Assembly: GCA_028871815.1 (NCBI GenBank) | Contig: JAGWMJ010000005.1 | Coordinates: forward strand, 62,001 to 126,000 | DNA from: Armatimonadota bacterium | GTDB lineage: Bacteria > Armatimonadota > Chthonomonadetes > Chthonomonadales > Chthonomonadaceae | Direction: 5' to 3' | DNA: 64,000 nucleotides | Shown here: one piece after another, positions 45,363 to 56,802 of the stretch | Position numbering within the stretch: position 1 is the stretch's first letter | Layout: each line of letters opens with the position of its first letter | Made by a program: the position numbers and the translations under genes | The notes under the pieces: generated by a model | What the model saw: the letters and a program-made list of their open reading frames with translations, nothing else | Told to the model about the DNA's origin: nothing | The model's database searches: none

Positions 45363-46514
45363 CTACCTCGACAGGGCGACGATCCGCGCGGCAGCCTCTT
45401 CCATGGTTGCCATCGGGATGAGGCGGCTGCCTTTGAGAATAGCGGCCCCCTCCTCGGCGCGCGTGCCGGCCAGGCGAACCACAATCGGCAGCTTCAACTC
45501 CACACCATCGATCGCGCTCAGTATGCCGTGCGCCACCTCATCACAGCGCGTTATGCCGCCAAAAATGTTGATGAGGATGCCGCGCACGTTCGTGTCACTC
45601 ATCACCAGGTTGATGCAGCTGCGAACACGCTCGGCTTGCGCTCCGCCGCCTACATCCAGAAAGTTAGCGGGAGACCCACCCGCGCGCTTCACCTCGTCCA
45701 TGGTTGTCATGGTGAGGCCGGCGCCGTTGCAGATGATGCCGATATCTCCACCTAAATGCACGTACGCAATATCCTGTTTGTGGGCCTCGGCCTCTATCGG
45801 ATCCTCTTCCGCCGATTCGGCCCACTGCGCCAGTTCCGGATGGCGGAACAGAGCGCTGTCATCCACCTCAAACTTGGCGTCGGCGGCAACTACGGCGCCA
45901 TCGGCCGTGATGGCTAGTGGATTGACTTCAACGAGCGCGCCATCCATGGCGGTAAAGCACTTGTAGAGCTGCGCGCCAAGCGTTACGATTCTATTGACAG
46001 CCGCGCGGTTAAGACCGGCGCGGTACGCTGCGTCTCGCAGGGCAAATTCGCACAAGCCGACGAGCGGATCGACGTCCACCTTTACGATGGCCTCCGGCGT
46101 CTCTTCAGCCACCTGCTCTATATCCATGCCGCCCTTGGCGCTCAGCATCACCACGTTATGGCGGGTTGTCCGGTCCGGCACAATCCCAAGATAGTATTCG
46201 CTCGTAATCTCAATGGGCGCTTCAATAAGCAGCCGGTCGATGCGGAGGCCGTCCGGCGCCTGTTTGGTCTTGAGAAGCATCCCCAGCAGTTGGCCGGCGA
46301 CCTCCACAGCCTCTGATGCCGAGTGCACCACACGAATGCCACCGGCTTTGCCCCGGCCCCCAGTATGGACCTGGGCTTTCAGCACACCGGCGCCGCCAAG
46401 CCGCTCAACGGCCGCGGCGGCCTCAGCGGCTTCGACGATGACCCCGGCATTTGCCGGCACGGCCACGCCCCACCGTGCGAAAACCTCTTTTGCCTGATAC
46501 TCATGCAGTTTCAA
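45363..46514 (-). CDS. sucC: Succinyl-CoA synthetase beta subunit
   Basis: ATP-grasp subunit of the TCA-cycle enzyme that forms succinate from succinyl-CoA with ATP or GTP synthesis. It has 383 residues; the start is TTG with GGAG nine bases upstream. Landmarks are MKLHEYQAKEVF at the N-terminus, GRGKAGGIRV (ATP-binding loop), LVEVNPLAI and FGGITRCDEVA (CoA/phosphate-binding). The alpha subunit gene sucD, which usually follows directly, is not present: the next gene is the convergent rodA. sucD must therefore be encoded elsewhere. Confidence 0.95.
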   Translation of the reverse strand: MKLHEYQAKEVFARWGVAVPANAGVIVEAAEAAAAVERLGGAGVLKAQVHTGGRGKAGGIRVVHSASEAVEVAGQLLGMLLKTKQAPDGLRIDRLLIEAPIEITSEYYLGIVPDRTTRHNVVMLSAKGGMDIEQVAEETPEAIVKVDVDPLVGLCEFALRDAAYRAGLNRAAVNRIVTLGAQLYKCFTAMDGALVEVNPLAITADGAVVAADAKFEVDDSALFRHPELAQWAESAEEDPIEAEAHKQDIAYVHLGGDIGIICNGAGLTMTTMDEVKRAGGSPANFLDVGGGAQAERVRSCINLVMSDTNVRGILINIFGGITRCDEVAHGILSAIDGVELKLPIVVRLAGTRAEEGAAILKGSRLIPMATMEEAAARIVALSR

Positions 46515-46795
46515 CTTGGTACACTCCGGAACGGAAGGTTTAGGCGCCGGCGGCCTGCAAAACTTGCAACATCTGGCGCAACATTCCGAATAGATTCGTA
46601 TTTATAGTCTAGCGGCTTTGCCATTTTGGCGCAACAGGCGCCCAGACCTCGTTCGGTTGCAAATCGGGCGGCTGGCGGGAGGCGTGTATTACCGCTGCAT
46701 CACACTTGAATACCCATTTGGGTTTCACACACCCTGCCGACACGCGCCAGTGGCGAAACGGTCGGCGTGACCGGCCGTTTTGAGGCTTGACGCCA
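46515..46795. other. Divergent intergenic region between sucC and rpoB
   Basis: About 280 bases plus the rpoB promoter region to 46859. rplJ, rplL and other genes that often precede rpoB are absent. A minus-strand TATAAA box lies near 46605, but a matching -35 was not found. Confidence 0.45.
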
Positions 46796-46825
46796 TTGAC
46801 CGGTATGTGCGCAACGTGGTAAACT
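46796..46825 (+). promoter_or_regulatory. rpoB promoter
   Basis: -35 TTGACC (46796-46801), 18-bp spacer, -10 TAAACT (46820-46825). The same -10 hexamer occurs in the exopolysaccharide promoter. Start near 46832 gives a ~28-base leader carrying AGGAGG at 46846-46851. Confidence 0.7.
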
Positions 46826-46859
46826 ATCGTTTCGTGTTCAGAAATAGGAGGGCTTTCTG

Positions 46860-49800
46860 TTGAAGGAAATTCAGCACGCCACCAAGCGTGTTTCCCACGT
46901 GGTCGAGATCCCCAGCCTGGTTGAGCTTCAGTTGGATTCGTACAAGTGGTTTCTGGAAGAAGGCCTGCACGAGCTATTTGAGAGCTTTTCGCCCATTCGA
47001 GACTTTCAAGGCAAAACCGAGATCTATCTCGAAGATTTTACCATTGGCGAGCCGAAGTACTCGGTGGAGGAGTGTCGCGATCGCGACATGACCTTTGAGG
47101 CGCCGATCAAGGCCTCCATCTCAGTTGTACACTCCAACGACGAGCGCGTAAGGAGCGAGGTCTATCTCGGCGATCTGCCGCTGATGACGGATAAGGGCAC
47201 CTTTGTCATCAACGGCGCCGAGCGGGTGGTGGTAAGCCAGCTGGCGCGCTCGCCCGGCGTCTACTTTGAAGATGACATCTCGTATTCGGGCAGGTTTCTC
47301 TACCACGCCAAGATCATTCCCCAAGAGGGCGCGTGGATTGAAGTGGAAGCCGACGATGACTGCAAGGTAACGCTGCGCATCGGTCAACTGAAGAAGATAC
47401 CGCTCACCACGCTGCTGCGCGCGCTGAACGAGTTTGCGCCGGCTCGCCTGCCGTTGCGCATGCCGATATCGGCGGCGATCAACAGCGCCTTGATCTATTC
47501 CAAGCCGAATCTCGTAGACGGCTCGCCCGACAAGGGTCCAGTCGCCAGCGGATTCCTGACGCGCGTCTTCGCCGAGGCTGTTGCGGATAGCAAAACCGGC
47601 GAGGTTCTCGCCAGCGCCGGCACAGCCGCCACGCAGGCCCGCCTCACGGAACTGGCTGCAAAGCTTGGCGACAGCCACGAGGTGGTGGTTGAAACGCCCA
47701 GCGTCACCACGCTGGATATCGTACGCGCATTCGGCCAGAAGGCAAAACTCACCGAGGTTACTCCCGAAGCGCTCACAGGAGTGCGTTTGGCTCAGGATGT
47801 TACTGACGCCAAAGGAAAGGTGATCGCGCGCGCCTACCAGGCGCTGGACCGTACATCGGCGACCGCCATTAGCGAGTTGGGCCTGGATTCGGTAGATATC
47901 ATTCAACTGAGCCCTTACGTAGCGGCGACGCTGGCGATTGACATCAACAACGAGCCTGACCCGGGCAAAAACGACGACGAAGCCTACAGGACGTCGGTGA
48001 TTACGCAGGCGCTGCTGGATATTCAGAAGACGGTGCGACCCTCCGAGCCGTCCACGTATGAATCGGCGCGCACCCTCATCCTTGGCACGTTCTACGACCC
48101 TCGTCGCTACGACACCGCCAAGGTGGGACGGTTCAAGATCAACAAGAAGCTGGAGCAGACGCTTCCCCTTTCCGCCCGCACTTTGTGCAGGGAGGATCTT
48201 GTCGGCATTCTGCGATACATCATCAATCTGAACGCCGGCAAGGGCACCAAAGACGATATCGACCATCTCGAGAACAAGCGCGTTCGTAGTGTAGGCGAGC
48301 TGCTGGCGTCGCAGCTGCGCATGGGCTTCATGCGGATGGAGAAGGTAGCCCGCGAGCGGATGGCCTCTGCGGATGCCGAAAACGTCTCCGCACAAACGGT
48401 TCTCAGCGTCAAGCCGATCAGCGCCAGTATCAAGAGCTTCTTCGGCAGCAGTCAGTTGAGCCAGTTTATGGATCAGACGAATCCGCTGGCAGAGATTACG
48501 GCAAAGCGCAAGCTCTCGGCGTTGGGGCCCGGCGGCCTGTCACGCCAGAGCGCCAAACTCGAGGTGCGCGACGTTCACCACAGCCACTATGGGCGCATCT
48601 GCCCCATCGAGACGCCGGAAGGGCCAAACATCGGCCTCATCGGCTCGCTGGCCGTGCACGCTCGCGTTGACGAGTATGGCTTTATTGAAACGCCCTATCG
48701 AAAGGTAAATGGCGGCGTGGTGACCGGTGACATCGTCTGGATGACAGCCGATGAGGATTTCCGCTACCACATAGCACCCGCGAACCTGAAACTGGACGAG
48801 CACGGACGCTTTGAAGAAGGCGAAGTGCAGGTCCGCTTCGAGGACGCTTACCCCGTGGTCAGCCGCTCCAAGGTGGAGTACATGGATGTGGCGCCCGTGC
48901 AGCTCATCTCCATTGCCACCGCCATGATTCCGTTCATCGAGAATGATGAAGCCACGCGGGCACTGATGGGCGCCAACATGCAGCGGCAGGCCGTTCCCAC
49001 CTTGCGGCCCACCGCCCCGATTGTGAAGACCGGCATGGAACGCCGGACTGCCCGGGATTCCGGCGCGATGATCCTGGCGCGGCGCAGCGGCGTGGTGAAG
49101 CGCGTAACCGCGGACCAGATCGACGTGCTCACGGAAGACGGCAAGATAGACAACTATCGGCTGATCAACCTGCTGCGCTCCAACAACTCTACATGCATCA
49201 CGCAGCGTCCCGTGGTCAACAACGGGCAGCGCGTTCGCCAGGGTCAGGTGCTTACCGACGGTCCGTGTACAGATCACGGCGAGCTGGCGCTGGGCCAAAA
49301 CGTGCTCGTTGCGTTTATGCCCTGGGGCGGTTACAACTTTGAAGACGCCATCCTGCTCTCCGAGCGGCTGGTCAAAGACGACGTTTTCACGTCGATCCAT
49401 ATCGAAGAGTTTGACCGCGAAGCGCGCGACACCAAGCTAGGACCGGAAGAGATCACGCGAGATATCCCCAACGTGGGTGAGGAGATGCTCAAGGATCTGG
49501 ACGAAGACGGCATCGTCCGCATCGGCGCCGAAGTGCACCCGGAAGATATCCTTCTCGGCGAAGTTGCACCGAAGGGTCAGGGCGAGTTGACGGCTGAGGA
49601 GCGGCTCATCATCGCTATCTTCGGCAAGAAAGCCGAAGAGACGCGCGACGTTTCGCTGCGCGTTCCCCACGGCAACGGCGGACGTGTGGTGGATGTGAAG
49701 GTTTTCAGTCGCTTCAAGTATCAGGGCTCGCGAGATCGGCGGATCTACAACTTCTGCAAGAAGGCGACCGACGGTGAGCAGGATTCGAGCGGCGGCGACC

Positions 49801-50978
49801 TGCTGCGGCTTCAGGCAGACGAACTGAATCCGGGCGTGAACATGATGGTCCGTGTCTACCTGGCGCAGAAGCGCAAGATCATGGAAGGCGACAAGATGGC
49901 GGGTCGTCACGGCAACAAAGGTGTTGTCAGCAAGATCCTGCCGACGGAAGACATGCCGTTCCTGCCGGACGGCACGCCGGTGGACATCGTGCTCAACCCG
50001 CTCGGCGTCCCATCGCGAATGAACATCGGACAGGTGCTTGAAACACACCTGGGTTATGTGGGCCACCACCTGAACTGCACATTTGTGAGCCCGGCGTTCG
50101 AGGGATCGACCGAATCCGAGATACGCGGCGAAATGTGGCGCCTGGCCGAACACTTTCGCAAAAGCGTGCTGGAGAATTACGTCAACAGCGAACTCCGCCT
50201 GGATATGCGCTTCAGTTCCGGCGCGGCCACCGGCGACATGCTGCTGCAGATCGGCGAGCGCCTGCAGTCGCTGAATCCGGAAGCACTGGAGGCGGTGAGT
50301 CGCATTGTGGGTGGCCCGCCTGTGCCCATTCCCCAGCCGGCTGAAGATGGCGCTCCAGCCGGGCCGATGGGCCCTGACTACGACGTATCGGCAATCGTGG
50401 AGCGCATCAAGGAAAACGCCTGGGCACGCGCCAGCTATGATCCGCTTACCGGCAAAACGCGACTGGTTGACGGACTGACCGGCGAGTTTTTCGATATGCC
50501 CGTAACCGTAGGCATTATCTACATGCTGAAGTTAGCCCACCTTGTGGATGACAAGATCCATGCCCGGTCAACCGGCCCATACTCGCTGGTTACACAGCAG
50601 CCGCTGGGCGGCAAGGCACAGTTCGGCGGGCAGCGGTTTGGTGAAATGGAGGTGTGGGCGCTGGAAGCATACGGCGCGGCGTATACCCTCCAGGAGATCC
50701 TCACCATCAAATCCGACGACGTGCAGGGCCGCGTCAAAACGTACGAGAGCATCGTGAAGGGCGACAGCATCCTTGAGCCGGGCGTTCCAGAGTCGTTCAA
50801 GATCCTGGTTAACGAACTTCAGAGCCTGGCGCTCAAGGTTACGGTTCTGGATGCCGCAGATAACCCGATCGATCTGCGCGACCACGATGACGACCTGGAC
50901 CGGCACGGCGACCCCGTGAAGAACCTGACGCGTCAGCGGTCGCGCGGATTGAAGATGGAGTCCGACGACGTCTTGTAG
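46860..50978 (+). CDS. rpoB: RNA polymerase beta subunit
   Basis: Catalytic core subunit of RNA polymerase, 1372 residues, from a TTG start with AGGAGG eight bases upstream. All core landmarks are present: [19 protein letters not shown] (rifampicin region), [17 protein letters not shown] and GRHGNKG near residue 1015. Two features stand out. In the rifampicin pocket Ala548 and Lys551 replace the residues equivalent to E. coli His526 and Arg529. At about 225-365 a doubled module ([17 protein letters not shown] and [17 protein letters not shown]) is inserted before the [12 protein letters not shown] segment. A further long insertion lies at about 1090-1195, before [13 protein letters not shown]. 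rpoC follows 101 bases after the stop. Confidence 0.97.
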   Translation: MKEIQHATKRVSHVVEIPSLVELQLDSYKWFLEEGLHELFESFSPIRDFQGKTEIYLEDFTIGEPKYSVEECRDRDMTFEAPIKASISVVHSNDERVRSEVYLGDLPLMTDKGTFVINGAERVVVSQLARSPGVYFEDDISYSGRFLYHAKIIPQEGAWIEVEADDDCKVTLRIGQLKKIPLTTLLRALNEFAPARLPLRMPISAAINSALIYSKPNLVDGSPDKGPVASGFLTRVFAEAVADSKTGEVLASAGTAATQARLTELAAKLGDSHEVVVETPSVTTLDIVRAFGQKAKLTEVTPEALTGVRLAQDVTDAKGKVIARAYQALDRTSATAISELGLDSVDIIQLSPYVAATLAIDINNEPDPGKNDDEAYRTSVITQALLDIQKTVRPSEPSTYESARTLILGTFYDPRRYDTAKVGRFKINKKLEQTLPLSARTLCREDLVGILRYIINLNAGKGTKDDIDHLENKRVRSVGELLASQLRMGFMRMEKVARERMASADAENVSAQTVLSVKPISASIKSFFGSSQLSQFMDQTNPLAEITAKRKLSALGPGGLSRQSAKLEVRDVHHSHYGRICPIETPEGPNIGLIGSLAVHARVDEYGFIETPYRKVNGGVVTGDIVWMTADEDFRYHIAPANLKLDEHGRFEEGEVQVRFEDAYPVVSRSKVEYMDVAPVQLISIATAMIPFIENDEATRALMGANMQRQAVPTLRPTAPIVKTGMERRTARDSGAMILARRSGVVKRVTADQIDVLTEDGKIDNYRLINLLRSNNSTCITQRPVVNNGQRVRQGQVLTDGPCTDHGELALGQNVLVAFMPWGGYNFEDAILLSERLVKDDVFTSIHIEEFDREARDTKLGPEEITRDIPNVGEEMLKDLDEDGIVRIGAEVHPEDILLGEVAPKGQGELTAEERLIIAIFGKKAEETRDVSLRVPHGNGGRVVDVKVFSRFKYQGSRDRRIYNFCKKATDGEQDSSGGDLLRLQADELNPGVNMMVRVYLAQKRKIMEGDKMAGRHGNKGVVSKILPTEDMPFLPDGTPVDIVLNPLGVPSRMNIGQVLETHLGYVGHHLNCTFVSPAFEGSTESEIRGEMWRLAEHFRKSVLENYVNSELRLDMRFSSGAATGDMLLQIGERLQSLNPEALEAVSRIVGGPPVPIPQPAEDGAPAGPMGPDYDVSAIVERIKENAWARASYDPLTGKTRLVDGLTGEFFDMPVTVGIIYMLKLAHLVDDKIHARSTGPYSLVTQQPLGGKAQFGGQRFGEMEVWALEAYGAAYTLQEILTIKSDDVQGRVKTYESIVKGDSILEPGVPESFKILVNELQSLALKVTVLDAADNPIDLRDHDDDLDRHGDPVKNLTRQRSRGLKMESDDVL

Positions 50979-50997
50979 CTTTACCGGATCAACTTCC

Positions 50998-51036
50998 GCC
51001 GACCTCTCAACCCTTTCGCGCGGCTGAGAGGTCGGC
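50998..51036 (+). other. Hairpin between rpoB and rpoC
   Basis: Perfect 12-bp arms gccgacctctca (50998-51009) and tgagaggtcggc (51025-51036) around a 15-base loop, in the short space between rpoB and rpoC. The weak following T content makes termination unlikely; processing or pausing is more plausible. Confidence 0.55.
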
Positions 51037-51079
51037 GCTACCTGTCTCTGTTTGAGCATTGGCCGGAGGTATCGCAGCG

Positions 51080-54000
51080 ATGGCGGACGCCAGTACGTTC
51101 TCTAAGATCCGGATTGGTATCGCATCTCCCAAAGAGATCGAAGAGTGGTCGAAAGGCGAGGTCAAGAAGCCCGAGACCATAAACTACCGCACCTACAAGC
51201 CGGAGCGGGACGGGCTGTTTTGCGAGCGGATTTTCGGTCCCGTAAAGGACTGGGAGTGCCATTGCGGCCGCTACCGCAAGGTGAAGTACAAGGGCGTAGT
51301 CTGCGAGCGGTGCGGTGTTGAAGTAACTCGCTCGAAAGTCCGCCGTGAGCGAATGGGCCACATCCTGCTCGCGGCTCCGGTGTGCCACATCTGGTACCTC
51401 AAGGGCGTGCCGAGCCCACTGGCATTGCTGCTGGACATCAGCCCGCGCTTGCTGGAAAAGGTGCTCTATTTCGCGTCGTATATCGTAACCCGGGTGGATC
51501 GGCCGATGATCGCGGCAAATCAGCCCGAGATACAGGCCGCCGTCGCCGCCGAGGTTGAATCGCTCACCCGTGAGGCAGAGAGTATTCCGGCGCTGCTGGA
51601 AGAGGAGTTCGCGCGCGAGCTGGAGCTGCACAAGGCGCCCGAGCATATCTCCGAGTACTCCACGGAAGAGTTGAATATCTGGGATGAGGATACGATAAAG
51701 CAGAAGCGTGCCTACCTGGCCGAGCGCATCAATCAGGAGCAGCAGGAGCTGGAGGGGCGCATCATCGACCTCACCGACCCGACCGAAGGCTCGGTAGTGC
51801 TGCTCAACAAGCTGGAGAAGCGGGCGTTGATTTCGGAGGATCAGTTTCGCTCGCTTGAGCGACTGATTGAGGTGTTGACCCAACGGACCGGCGATGACTG
51901 GACGCAGGCCGTCCACGCCGGACTGGGCGGTACGGCCGTCAAGGAGTTGTTGGCTGAGGTAGACCTCGAGCGGCTGTCGCGCACGTTGCGTGAAGAGATA
52001 GCCAACGTACAGGGGCCCCGGCGTGTTCGCGCTATCAAACGTCTTGAGATGTCGGAAGCGTTCATCGCGTCAAAAGCTCAGCCGCAGTGGATGGTCATGG
52101 ACTGCGTGCCCGTCATTTCGCCGGAGCTGCGCCCCATGGTTCAACTGGATGGTGGCCGGTTCGCCACCTCCGACCTGAACGACCTGTACCGCCGGATCAT
52201 CAACCGAAACAACCGCCTGAAGAAGATTACCGAGATACGCGCGCCCGAAAGCATCGTCAATCACGAAAAGCGGCTTCTGCAGGAAGCGGTGGATGCGCTC
52301 ATCGACAACGGCCGGCGACAAAGGCCGGTGGTGGGCAGCAACAACCGTGCGCTGAAGTCACTCAGCGACATGCTGAAAGGCAAAGAAGGACGGTTTCGCA
52401 AGAACCTGCTTGGCAAGCGCGTCGACTATAGTGGCCGCTCCGTAATCGTGGTGGGGCCACACCTCAAGCTGCACCAGTGCGGGCTGCCGAAAGAGATGGC
52501 GCTGGAGCTGTTCAAGCCTTTCGTGATGAAGACGCTGGTTCTGCGTGGGTTTACCAGCAATATCAAAGCCGCAAAGCGGATGATCGAGAAGATGCTGCCC
52601 GAAGTCTGGGATGCGCTTGAGCATGTCATCGGTGAGCACCCGGTACTGTTGAACCGCGCACCAACCCTCCACCGCCTGGGCATACAGGCGTTCGAGCCGG
52701 TACTGGTGGATGGCAAGGCCATTCAGGTTCATCCACTGGTATGTAAAGCGTTCAACGCTGATTTTGATGGCGATCAGATGGCGGTGCATGTGCCGCTTTC
52801 GGCATACGCGCAGGCCGAGGCCCGCGTGCTGATGCTCTCCAGCCACAACCTGTTCAGCCCCGCTAACGGCGGGCCGATTGTGGCGCCGGATAAAGACATC
52901 ATCCTGGGTTCGTACTACATCACCATGATGCGCGTCCCTACAGATCCGACGCCGTCGCGGCAGCGCCTCTTCGGCACGCCAGAAGAGGCGATGCTGGCGT
53001 ATGAGACTGGCGCCATTACCCTTCACGAACCGATCATCGTGCGCATCGCCACGGCGCCGGATGGAGCAGCCGGCGGTCGCGAGCGCCGCACGGTCGGCAC
53101 GCTTGGCCCGAACGGCTTGCCGGACCCAGCTACATGTACCACAGCGGGACGGCTGCTGTTCAACCAGATCCTGCCGCTGCGCCTGCGCTACCGCGACCGC
53201 AGCCTCTTTACCACGATCAACAAGAAGGAGATTGGCGAGGTTGTCACCGCGGTCTACGAGGCCGAAGGCAAGGAGTGCTGCGTCAACTTCCTGGACGACC
53301 TGAAGGCGCTGGGATTCAAGTACGCCACCAAAGCCGGTATCACGATCTCGATGACCGACATGGATGTGCCGGCGGAGTCGCGTGACTCCATCATCCAAAC
53401 CGCGCAGACCGAAGTGAACCAGATCAACCGGAGTTACAATCGCGGCTCACTCTCCAGCGCAGAGCGCAAATCCAAGATTCTGGAGAAGTGGCTGAAGGCG
53501 TCGGATGATGTCGGAAAGAGCATCCAGGCTCAATTCGAGGCCAACAATCCGCTCTACATCATCACCGACTCCGGAGCGCGCGGAAGCTGGAAGCAGTTTA
53601 CGCAGCTTTCGGGAATGCGCGGATTGATGACCGACCCGTTCGGCAACCTGATCGAGGACCTCCCGATCAAGTCGAACTTCCACGAGGGTCTCAATGTCCT
53701 TGAGTTCTTCATCTCAACGCACGGTGCCCGCAAGGGGATGGCTGACACGGCGCTCCGCACCGCGGACGCGGGCTACCTGACGCGCAGGTTGGTGGATGTT
53801 GCTCAAGATGTGATCGTGCGCGACGTGGATTGCTACACAACCAGCGGCGTAAACCTGGCTGAGATTCTGGAAGGCACCGAAGTCCTGGAAGAGTTGGGTG
53901 ACCGGCTCAAGGGGCGGTGCCCCACGCACGACGTGATAAACCCCATAACGGGTGAACTGATGTGTCCGGCCGACGAGATGATGCCGGACAGCACGGCTCG

Positions 54001-55903
54001 GCTGCTGAACGATATCCGCATAATTGCTCAAGACCTGGTGCCTGTGGAGGCAGCGGACACCCAGTCTGGGTACGACACTGTGGACCCGCGGACTGGTGAA
54101 CTGATCGGCCGGCACGACTACGCGAGGGCGAATATCGTGGCGCGTGAAGGACAGAACACCACCGTGGCGGGCGCCGAGGCAATTCTGCTGGAAGATGTTC
54201 GGGTGCTCCATACCACAGACCGGATTCGACCAGCCGACAAGATTACCGAGATCACGCGATCGCTTGGCGTGTGGGTACGCTCGGTACTCACGTGTGAGCT
54301 CCGACAGGGCGTCTGCGCACGCTGCTATGGCCGCGACCTGGCAACGGGGCGACTGGTTGATATCGGAATCGCCACCGGAATAATCGCCGCACAGTCGATC
54401 GGCGAACCGGGCACTCAGCTGACGATGCGTACCTTCCATACTGGAGGCGTCGCCGGTAAGCACCTCACGGGCGTCGCCAACGTGAAAGAGAAGCGCCAGT
54501 CGACGCTGCGCGAGCTCCATCAGGATATCCGGCTCGGGGTTGTCAGCCTGGAAGAGACCTCCGCAGCGCGAGGTGGCCGCAGCGCGCGACCGGGTGACCT
54601 ACCATCCAGCCTGCGCGGCATGCGCGCTGAGTCGGAGACGGACTCGCTGGAACAGCGACGCCACGACCGCGAACGATCCCGCTCAATCCAGGCCTTCCTG
54701 AAGGTGCTGGAAGACCAGGTGCACGGACTGCTGCGGGTTCAGGAGCTGTTCGAGGCGCGTCGGCCTAAGGGTCAGGCGATTATCACAGAGGTCGGCGGGC
54801 TGGTTGAGCGCATCGAAACCGCTGGTCTACGCCGCGTAGTGGTGCGAACGCGACAGGATTTGAACGAGAACCTGCCCCACTGCGGGCTGGGAACCGATGC
54901 GGTATCGGCGGAAGAGATCCTGGACGAAACAGGGAACACTCTGTTGCGGCCCGATCAGCAGATTACCGACAAGGAGCTCAGGAAGATTCTGCAGATGGGG
55001 ATCCGAAGCCTGGCCCTCTACAAGGTTTCACTGGTGCCCTATCGCGGAAACCTTGAGGTTACCGAAGGGCAGACGGTGTTGCCGGGTGACAGGCTCACGG
55101 AAGGTCCGCTCGATCCGCACAAGGTGCTGGAGCTGCAGGGCCCGCGCGGCGTCCAGGATTACCTCGTTCGCGAGATTCAAAGCGTCTACAAGAGCCAGGG
55201 CGTGGAGATCAACGACAAGCATGTCGAAGTGATTGTGCGCCAAATGCTCCGTAAGCGGAAGGTCCGCAATCCTGGAGACAGCCGGTTTCTTCCGGGCCAG
55301 TACGTTGACAAGTTTGTGTTTGAGGATGAAAACACGCGCACGGTGAACGCCGACGGCCAGCCGGCAACTGCCGACTGGGTGCTGCTCGGCATCACGGACG
55401 CATCTCTGGCAACGGAAAGCTTCCTTTCGGCAGCCTCGTTCCAGAAGACCACGCGCGTGTTGACGGAAGCGGCCGTTCGAGGCAAGAAGGACGACCTGGT
55501 CGGCCTTAAAGAGAATGTGATTATCGGTCGGCTGATACCGGCCGGAACTGGACTGCCATCATACCGCAGCCTGGAGCTGGCCACAGCCGATGGTACGCCG
55601 CTGATTGTGGCTCCCGTTCGCCGTGACGACCGCCAGCTGCGCATCGGCAGCGACGACGAGATGATAATGGCTGAGCGACAGCGCCAGGAGCTGCTCTCTG
55701 CCGTTCCGGAAGATCTGGAAGGTATGGCCATCATAACGCTAGGGCCATCATCGACCAGCATGGACGATGATGACGACTACGTTGAGGCTCCGCGCCGCGA
55801 GCTCGATACCGACGTGCTGGACATGGACGACGTGGCTTTCGGCGACGGCGACGATCTGGATGCCGACCTTTCCGAGGTGCCGGATATCGATCCGATGGAA
55901 TAG
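51080..55903 (+). CDS. rpoC: RNA polymerase beta' subunit
   Basis: Largest catalytic subunit, 1607 residues from the ATG at 51080 (GGAGG ten bases upstream; an upstream TTG at 51059 would add seven). The zinc-binding segment [19 protein letters not shown] is near the N-terminus. The Mg-binding loop [12 protein letters not shown] lies near residue 565. Behind the trigger-loop segment FHTGGVAG an 89-residue charged insertion (54458-54724) precedes [15 protein letters not shown], at the same site where E. coli carries its SI3 insertion. The last ~45 residues are a strongly acidic tail (DDDDDYVE onward). It is read with rpoB. Confidence 0.97.
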   Translation: MADASTFSKIRIGIASPKEIEEWSKGEVKKPETINYRTYKPERDGLFCERIFGPVKDWECHCGRYRKVKYKGVVCERCGVEVTRSKVRRERMGHILLAAPVCHIWYLKGVPSPLALLLDISPRLLEKVLYFASYIVTRVDRPMIAANQPEIQAAVAAEVESLTREAESIPALLEEEFARELELHKAPEHISEYSTEELNIWDEDTIKQKRAYLAERINQEQQELEGRIIDLTDPTEGSVVLLNKLEKRALISEDQFRSLERLIEVLTQRTGDDWTQAVHAGLGGTAVKELLAEVDLERLSRTLREEIANVQGPRRVRAIKRLEMSEAFIASKAQPQWMVMDCVPVISPELRPMVQLDGGRFATSDLNDLYRRIINRNNRLKKITEIRAPESIVNHEKRLLQEAVDALIDNGRRQRPVVGSNNRALKSLSDMLKGKEGRFRKNLLGKRVDYSGRSVIVVGPHLKLHQCGLPKEMALELFKPFVMKTLVLRGFTSNIKAAKRMIEKMLPEVWDALEHVIGEHPVLLNRAPTLHRLGIQAFEPVLVDGKAIQVHPLVCKAFNADFDGDQMAVHVPLSAYAQAEARVLMLSSHNLFSPANGGPIVAPDKDIILGSYYITMMRVPTDPTPSRQRLFGTPEEAMLAYETGAITLHEPIIVRIATAPDGAAGGRERRTVGTLGPNGLPDPATCTTAGRLLFNQILPLRLRYRDRSLFTTINKKEIGEVVTAVYEAEGKECCVNFLDDLKALGFKYATKAGITISMTDMDVPAESRDSIIQTAQTEVNQINRSYNRGSLSSAERKSKILEKWLKASDDVGKSIQAQFEANNPLYIITDSGARGSWKQFTQLSGMRGLMTDPFGNLIEDLPIKSNFHEGLNVLEFFISTHGARKGMADTALRTADAGYLTRRLVDVAQDVIVRDVDCYTTSGVNLAEILEGTEVLEELGDRLKGRCPTHDVINPITGELMCPADEMMPDSTARLLNDIRIIAQDLVPVEAADTQSGYDTVDPRTGELIGRHDYARANIVAREGQNTTVAGAEAILLEDVRVLHTTDRIRPADKITEITRSLGVWVRSVLTCELRQGVCARCYGRDLATGRLVDIGIATGIIAAQSIGEPGTQLTMRTFHTGGVAGKHLTGVANVKEKRQSTLRELHQDIRLGVVSLEETSAARGGRSARPGDLPSSLRGMRAESETDSLEQRRHDRERSRSIQAFLKVLEDQVHGLLRVQELFEARRPKGQAIITEVGGLVERIETAGLRRVVVRTRQDLNENLPHCGLGTDAVSAEEILDETGNTLLRPDQQITDKELRKILQMGIRSLALYKVSLVPYRGNLEVTEGQTVLPGDRLTEGPLDPHKVLELQGPRGVQDYLVREIQSVYKSQGVEINDKHVEVIVRQMLRKRKVRNPGDSRFLPGQYVDKFVFEDENTRTVNADGQPATADWVLLGITDASLATESFLSAASFQKTTRVLTEAAVRGKKDDLVGLKENVIIGRLIPAGTGLPSYRSLELATADGTPLIVAPVRRDDRQLRIGSDDEMIMAERQRQELLSAVPEDLEGMAIITLGPSSTSMDDDDDYVEAPRRELDTDVLDMDDVAFGDGDDLDADLSEVPDIDPME

Positions 55904-55941
55904 GCGCTCGCACCTCTCTCCGACCGGCGATGGAGAACGAA

Positions 55942-55988
55942 ATACCGGCGATGGCCCGCGCGGAATGCACGCGAGGCATCCCCGGTAT
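55942..55988 (+). other. Hairpin 39 bases after rpoC
   Basis: Arms ataccggcgatg (55942-55953) and catccccggtat (55977-55988) pair with one mismatch; the loop contains a small inner cgcg repeat. No T tract follows, so it is an imperfect terminator candidate only. It lies between rpoC and the convergent PhyH gene. Confidence 0.4.
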
Positions 55989-56028
55989 TCTGCTGCTGAA
56001 GCCGCAGAGGTAACGTAAGAGGAAACGC

Positions 56029-56790
56029 CTACTCGGGTGGCGTGGAGGTTATGAAGCGCTCCGGATATCTTGCATTCGGGGCTTCAAGCAACTCGCGCTG
56101 CCGGGGTGTAAGATCCGGGTAATCCTGAACGCAATAGTATCGGGAAGCCCACGACAGCGGCGCCGGGCTGTACTTGTAAAACAGCGTCCGCCGTTCTGCT
56201 GCAGACGTCCAGGGCAGCGTACCGTGCGTTAGAGCCTCCGTGAAGATGATTGCCGTGCCTGCCGGCGCCGCAACCTTCTGAACACAATCCAGCGATGCCG
56301 CCTGTGTGCGCCAGTGTTCCGGAAACGGAATGTTGCTCTTGTGGCTGCCGGAGACTACCGCGAACCCGCCGTTACCGGGGTTCACATCTTTGAGGTTGAA
56401 CGCTACAACCATCAAGCCGTTTCTCATCTCTCCATTATTGTAGTGGTAGTACTGCGTGGCGTCAAACGGGGTGGCGCCTCCATGAAGAATGTTGATGCCG
56501 GGCGCCGGTGGCTTGCGGAGCACCACCGCATACTCGTGGTCGAGACGCAGTCCCGCGCCGAGCAGCTCGAGGAGACGCGGATAGATGGCGGCGTGATCAA
56601 TGAGATCGCGATACGCCCTCCCCCAATCGAGCAGGTGTGTAAAGCGGTGGCGATACGAATCGGCCGTCATCTCCGCTTCGACACGACGATCCATCAGCGC
56701 GTTCAGTTGCTGCAGTTCGTCGGCGCTGAGAGCATCTGGTATCGTAATCCAGCCCTGCAGGTCAAACAGAAACCTCTCATCACCCGTCAT
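56029..56790 (-). CDS. PhyH-type Fe(II)/2-oxoglutarate enzyme with His-x-Gly motif
   Basis: A 253-residue member of the phytanoyl-CoA dioxygenase fold. The distal iron histidine is likely His189 (LTHGTLPW), with Arg200 or Arg201 as 2-oxoglutarate anchor; GGFAVVSGSHKSNIPFP (141-157) is conserved. The proximal motif, usually His-x-Asp, reads His103-Gly104-Gly105 in NILHGGATPFD. Asp110 lies seven residues on and could compensate. Loss of the aspartate ligand is the hallmark of Fe/2OG halogenases, but this subfamily with HGG may simply be a divergent oxygenase. It lies 12 bp downstream of the DUF697 gene on the same strand. Confidence 0.85.
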   Translation of the reverse strand: MTGDERFLFDLQGWITIPDALSADELQQLNALMDRRVEAEMTADSYRHRFTHLLDWGRAYRDLIDHAAIYPRLLELLGAGLRLDHEYAVVLRKPPAPGINILHGGATPFDATQYYHYNNGEMRNGLMVVAFNLKDVNPGNGGFAVVSGSHKSNIPFPEHWRTQAASLDCVQKVAAPAGTAIIFTEALTHGTLPWTSAAERRTLFYKYSPAPLSWASRYYCVQDYPDLTPRQRELLEAPNARYPERFITSTPPE

Positions 56791-56802
56791 ACGATCTCTT
56801 TC

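Noticed and set aside
47121-48395. 424-codon minus-strand frame inside rpoB.
   Set aside because: Antisense to an essential conserved gene; Arg/His-rich shadow typical of GC-rich codon use.
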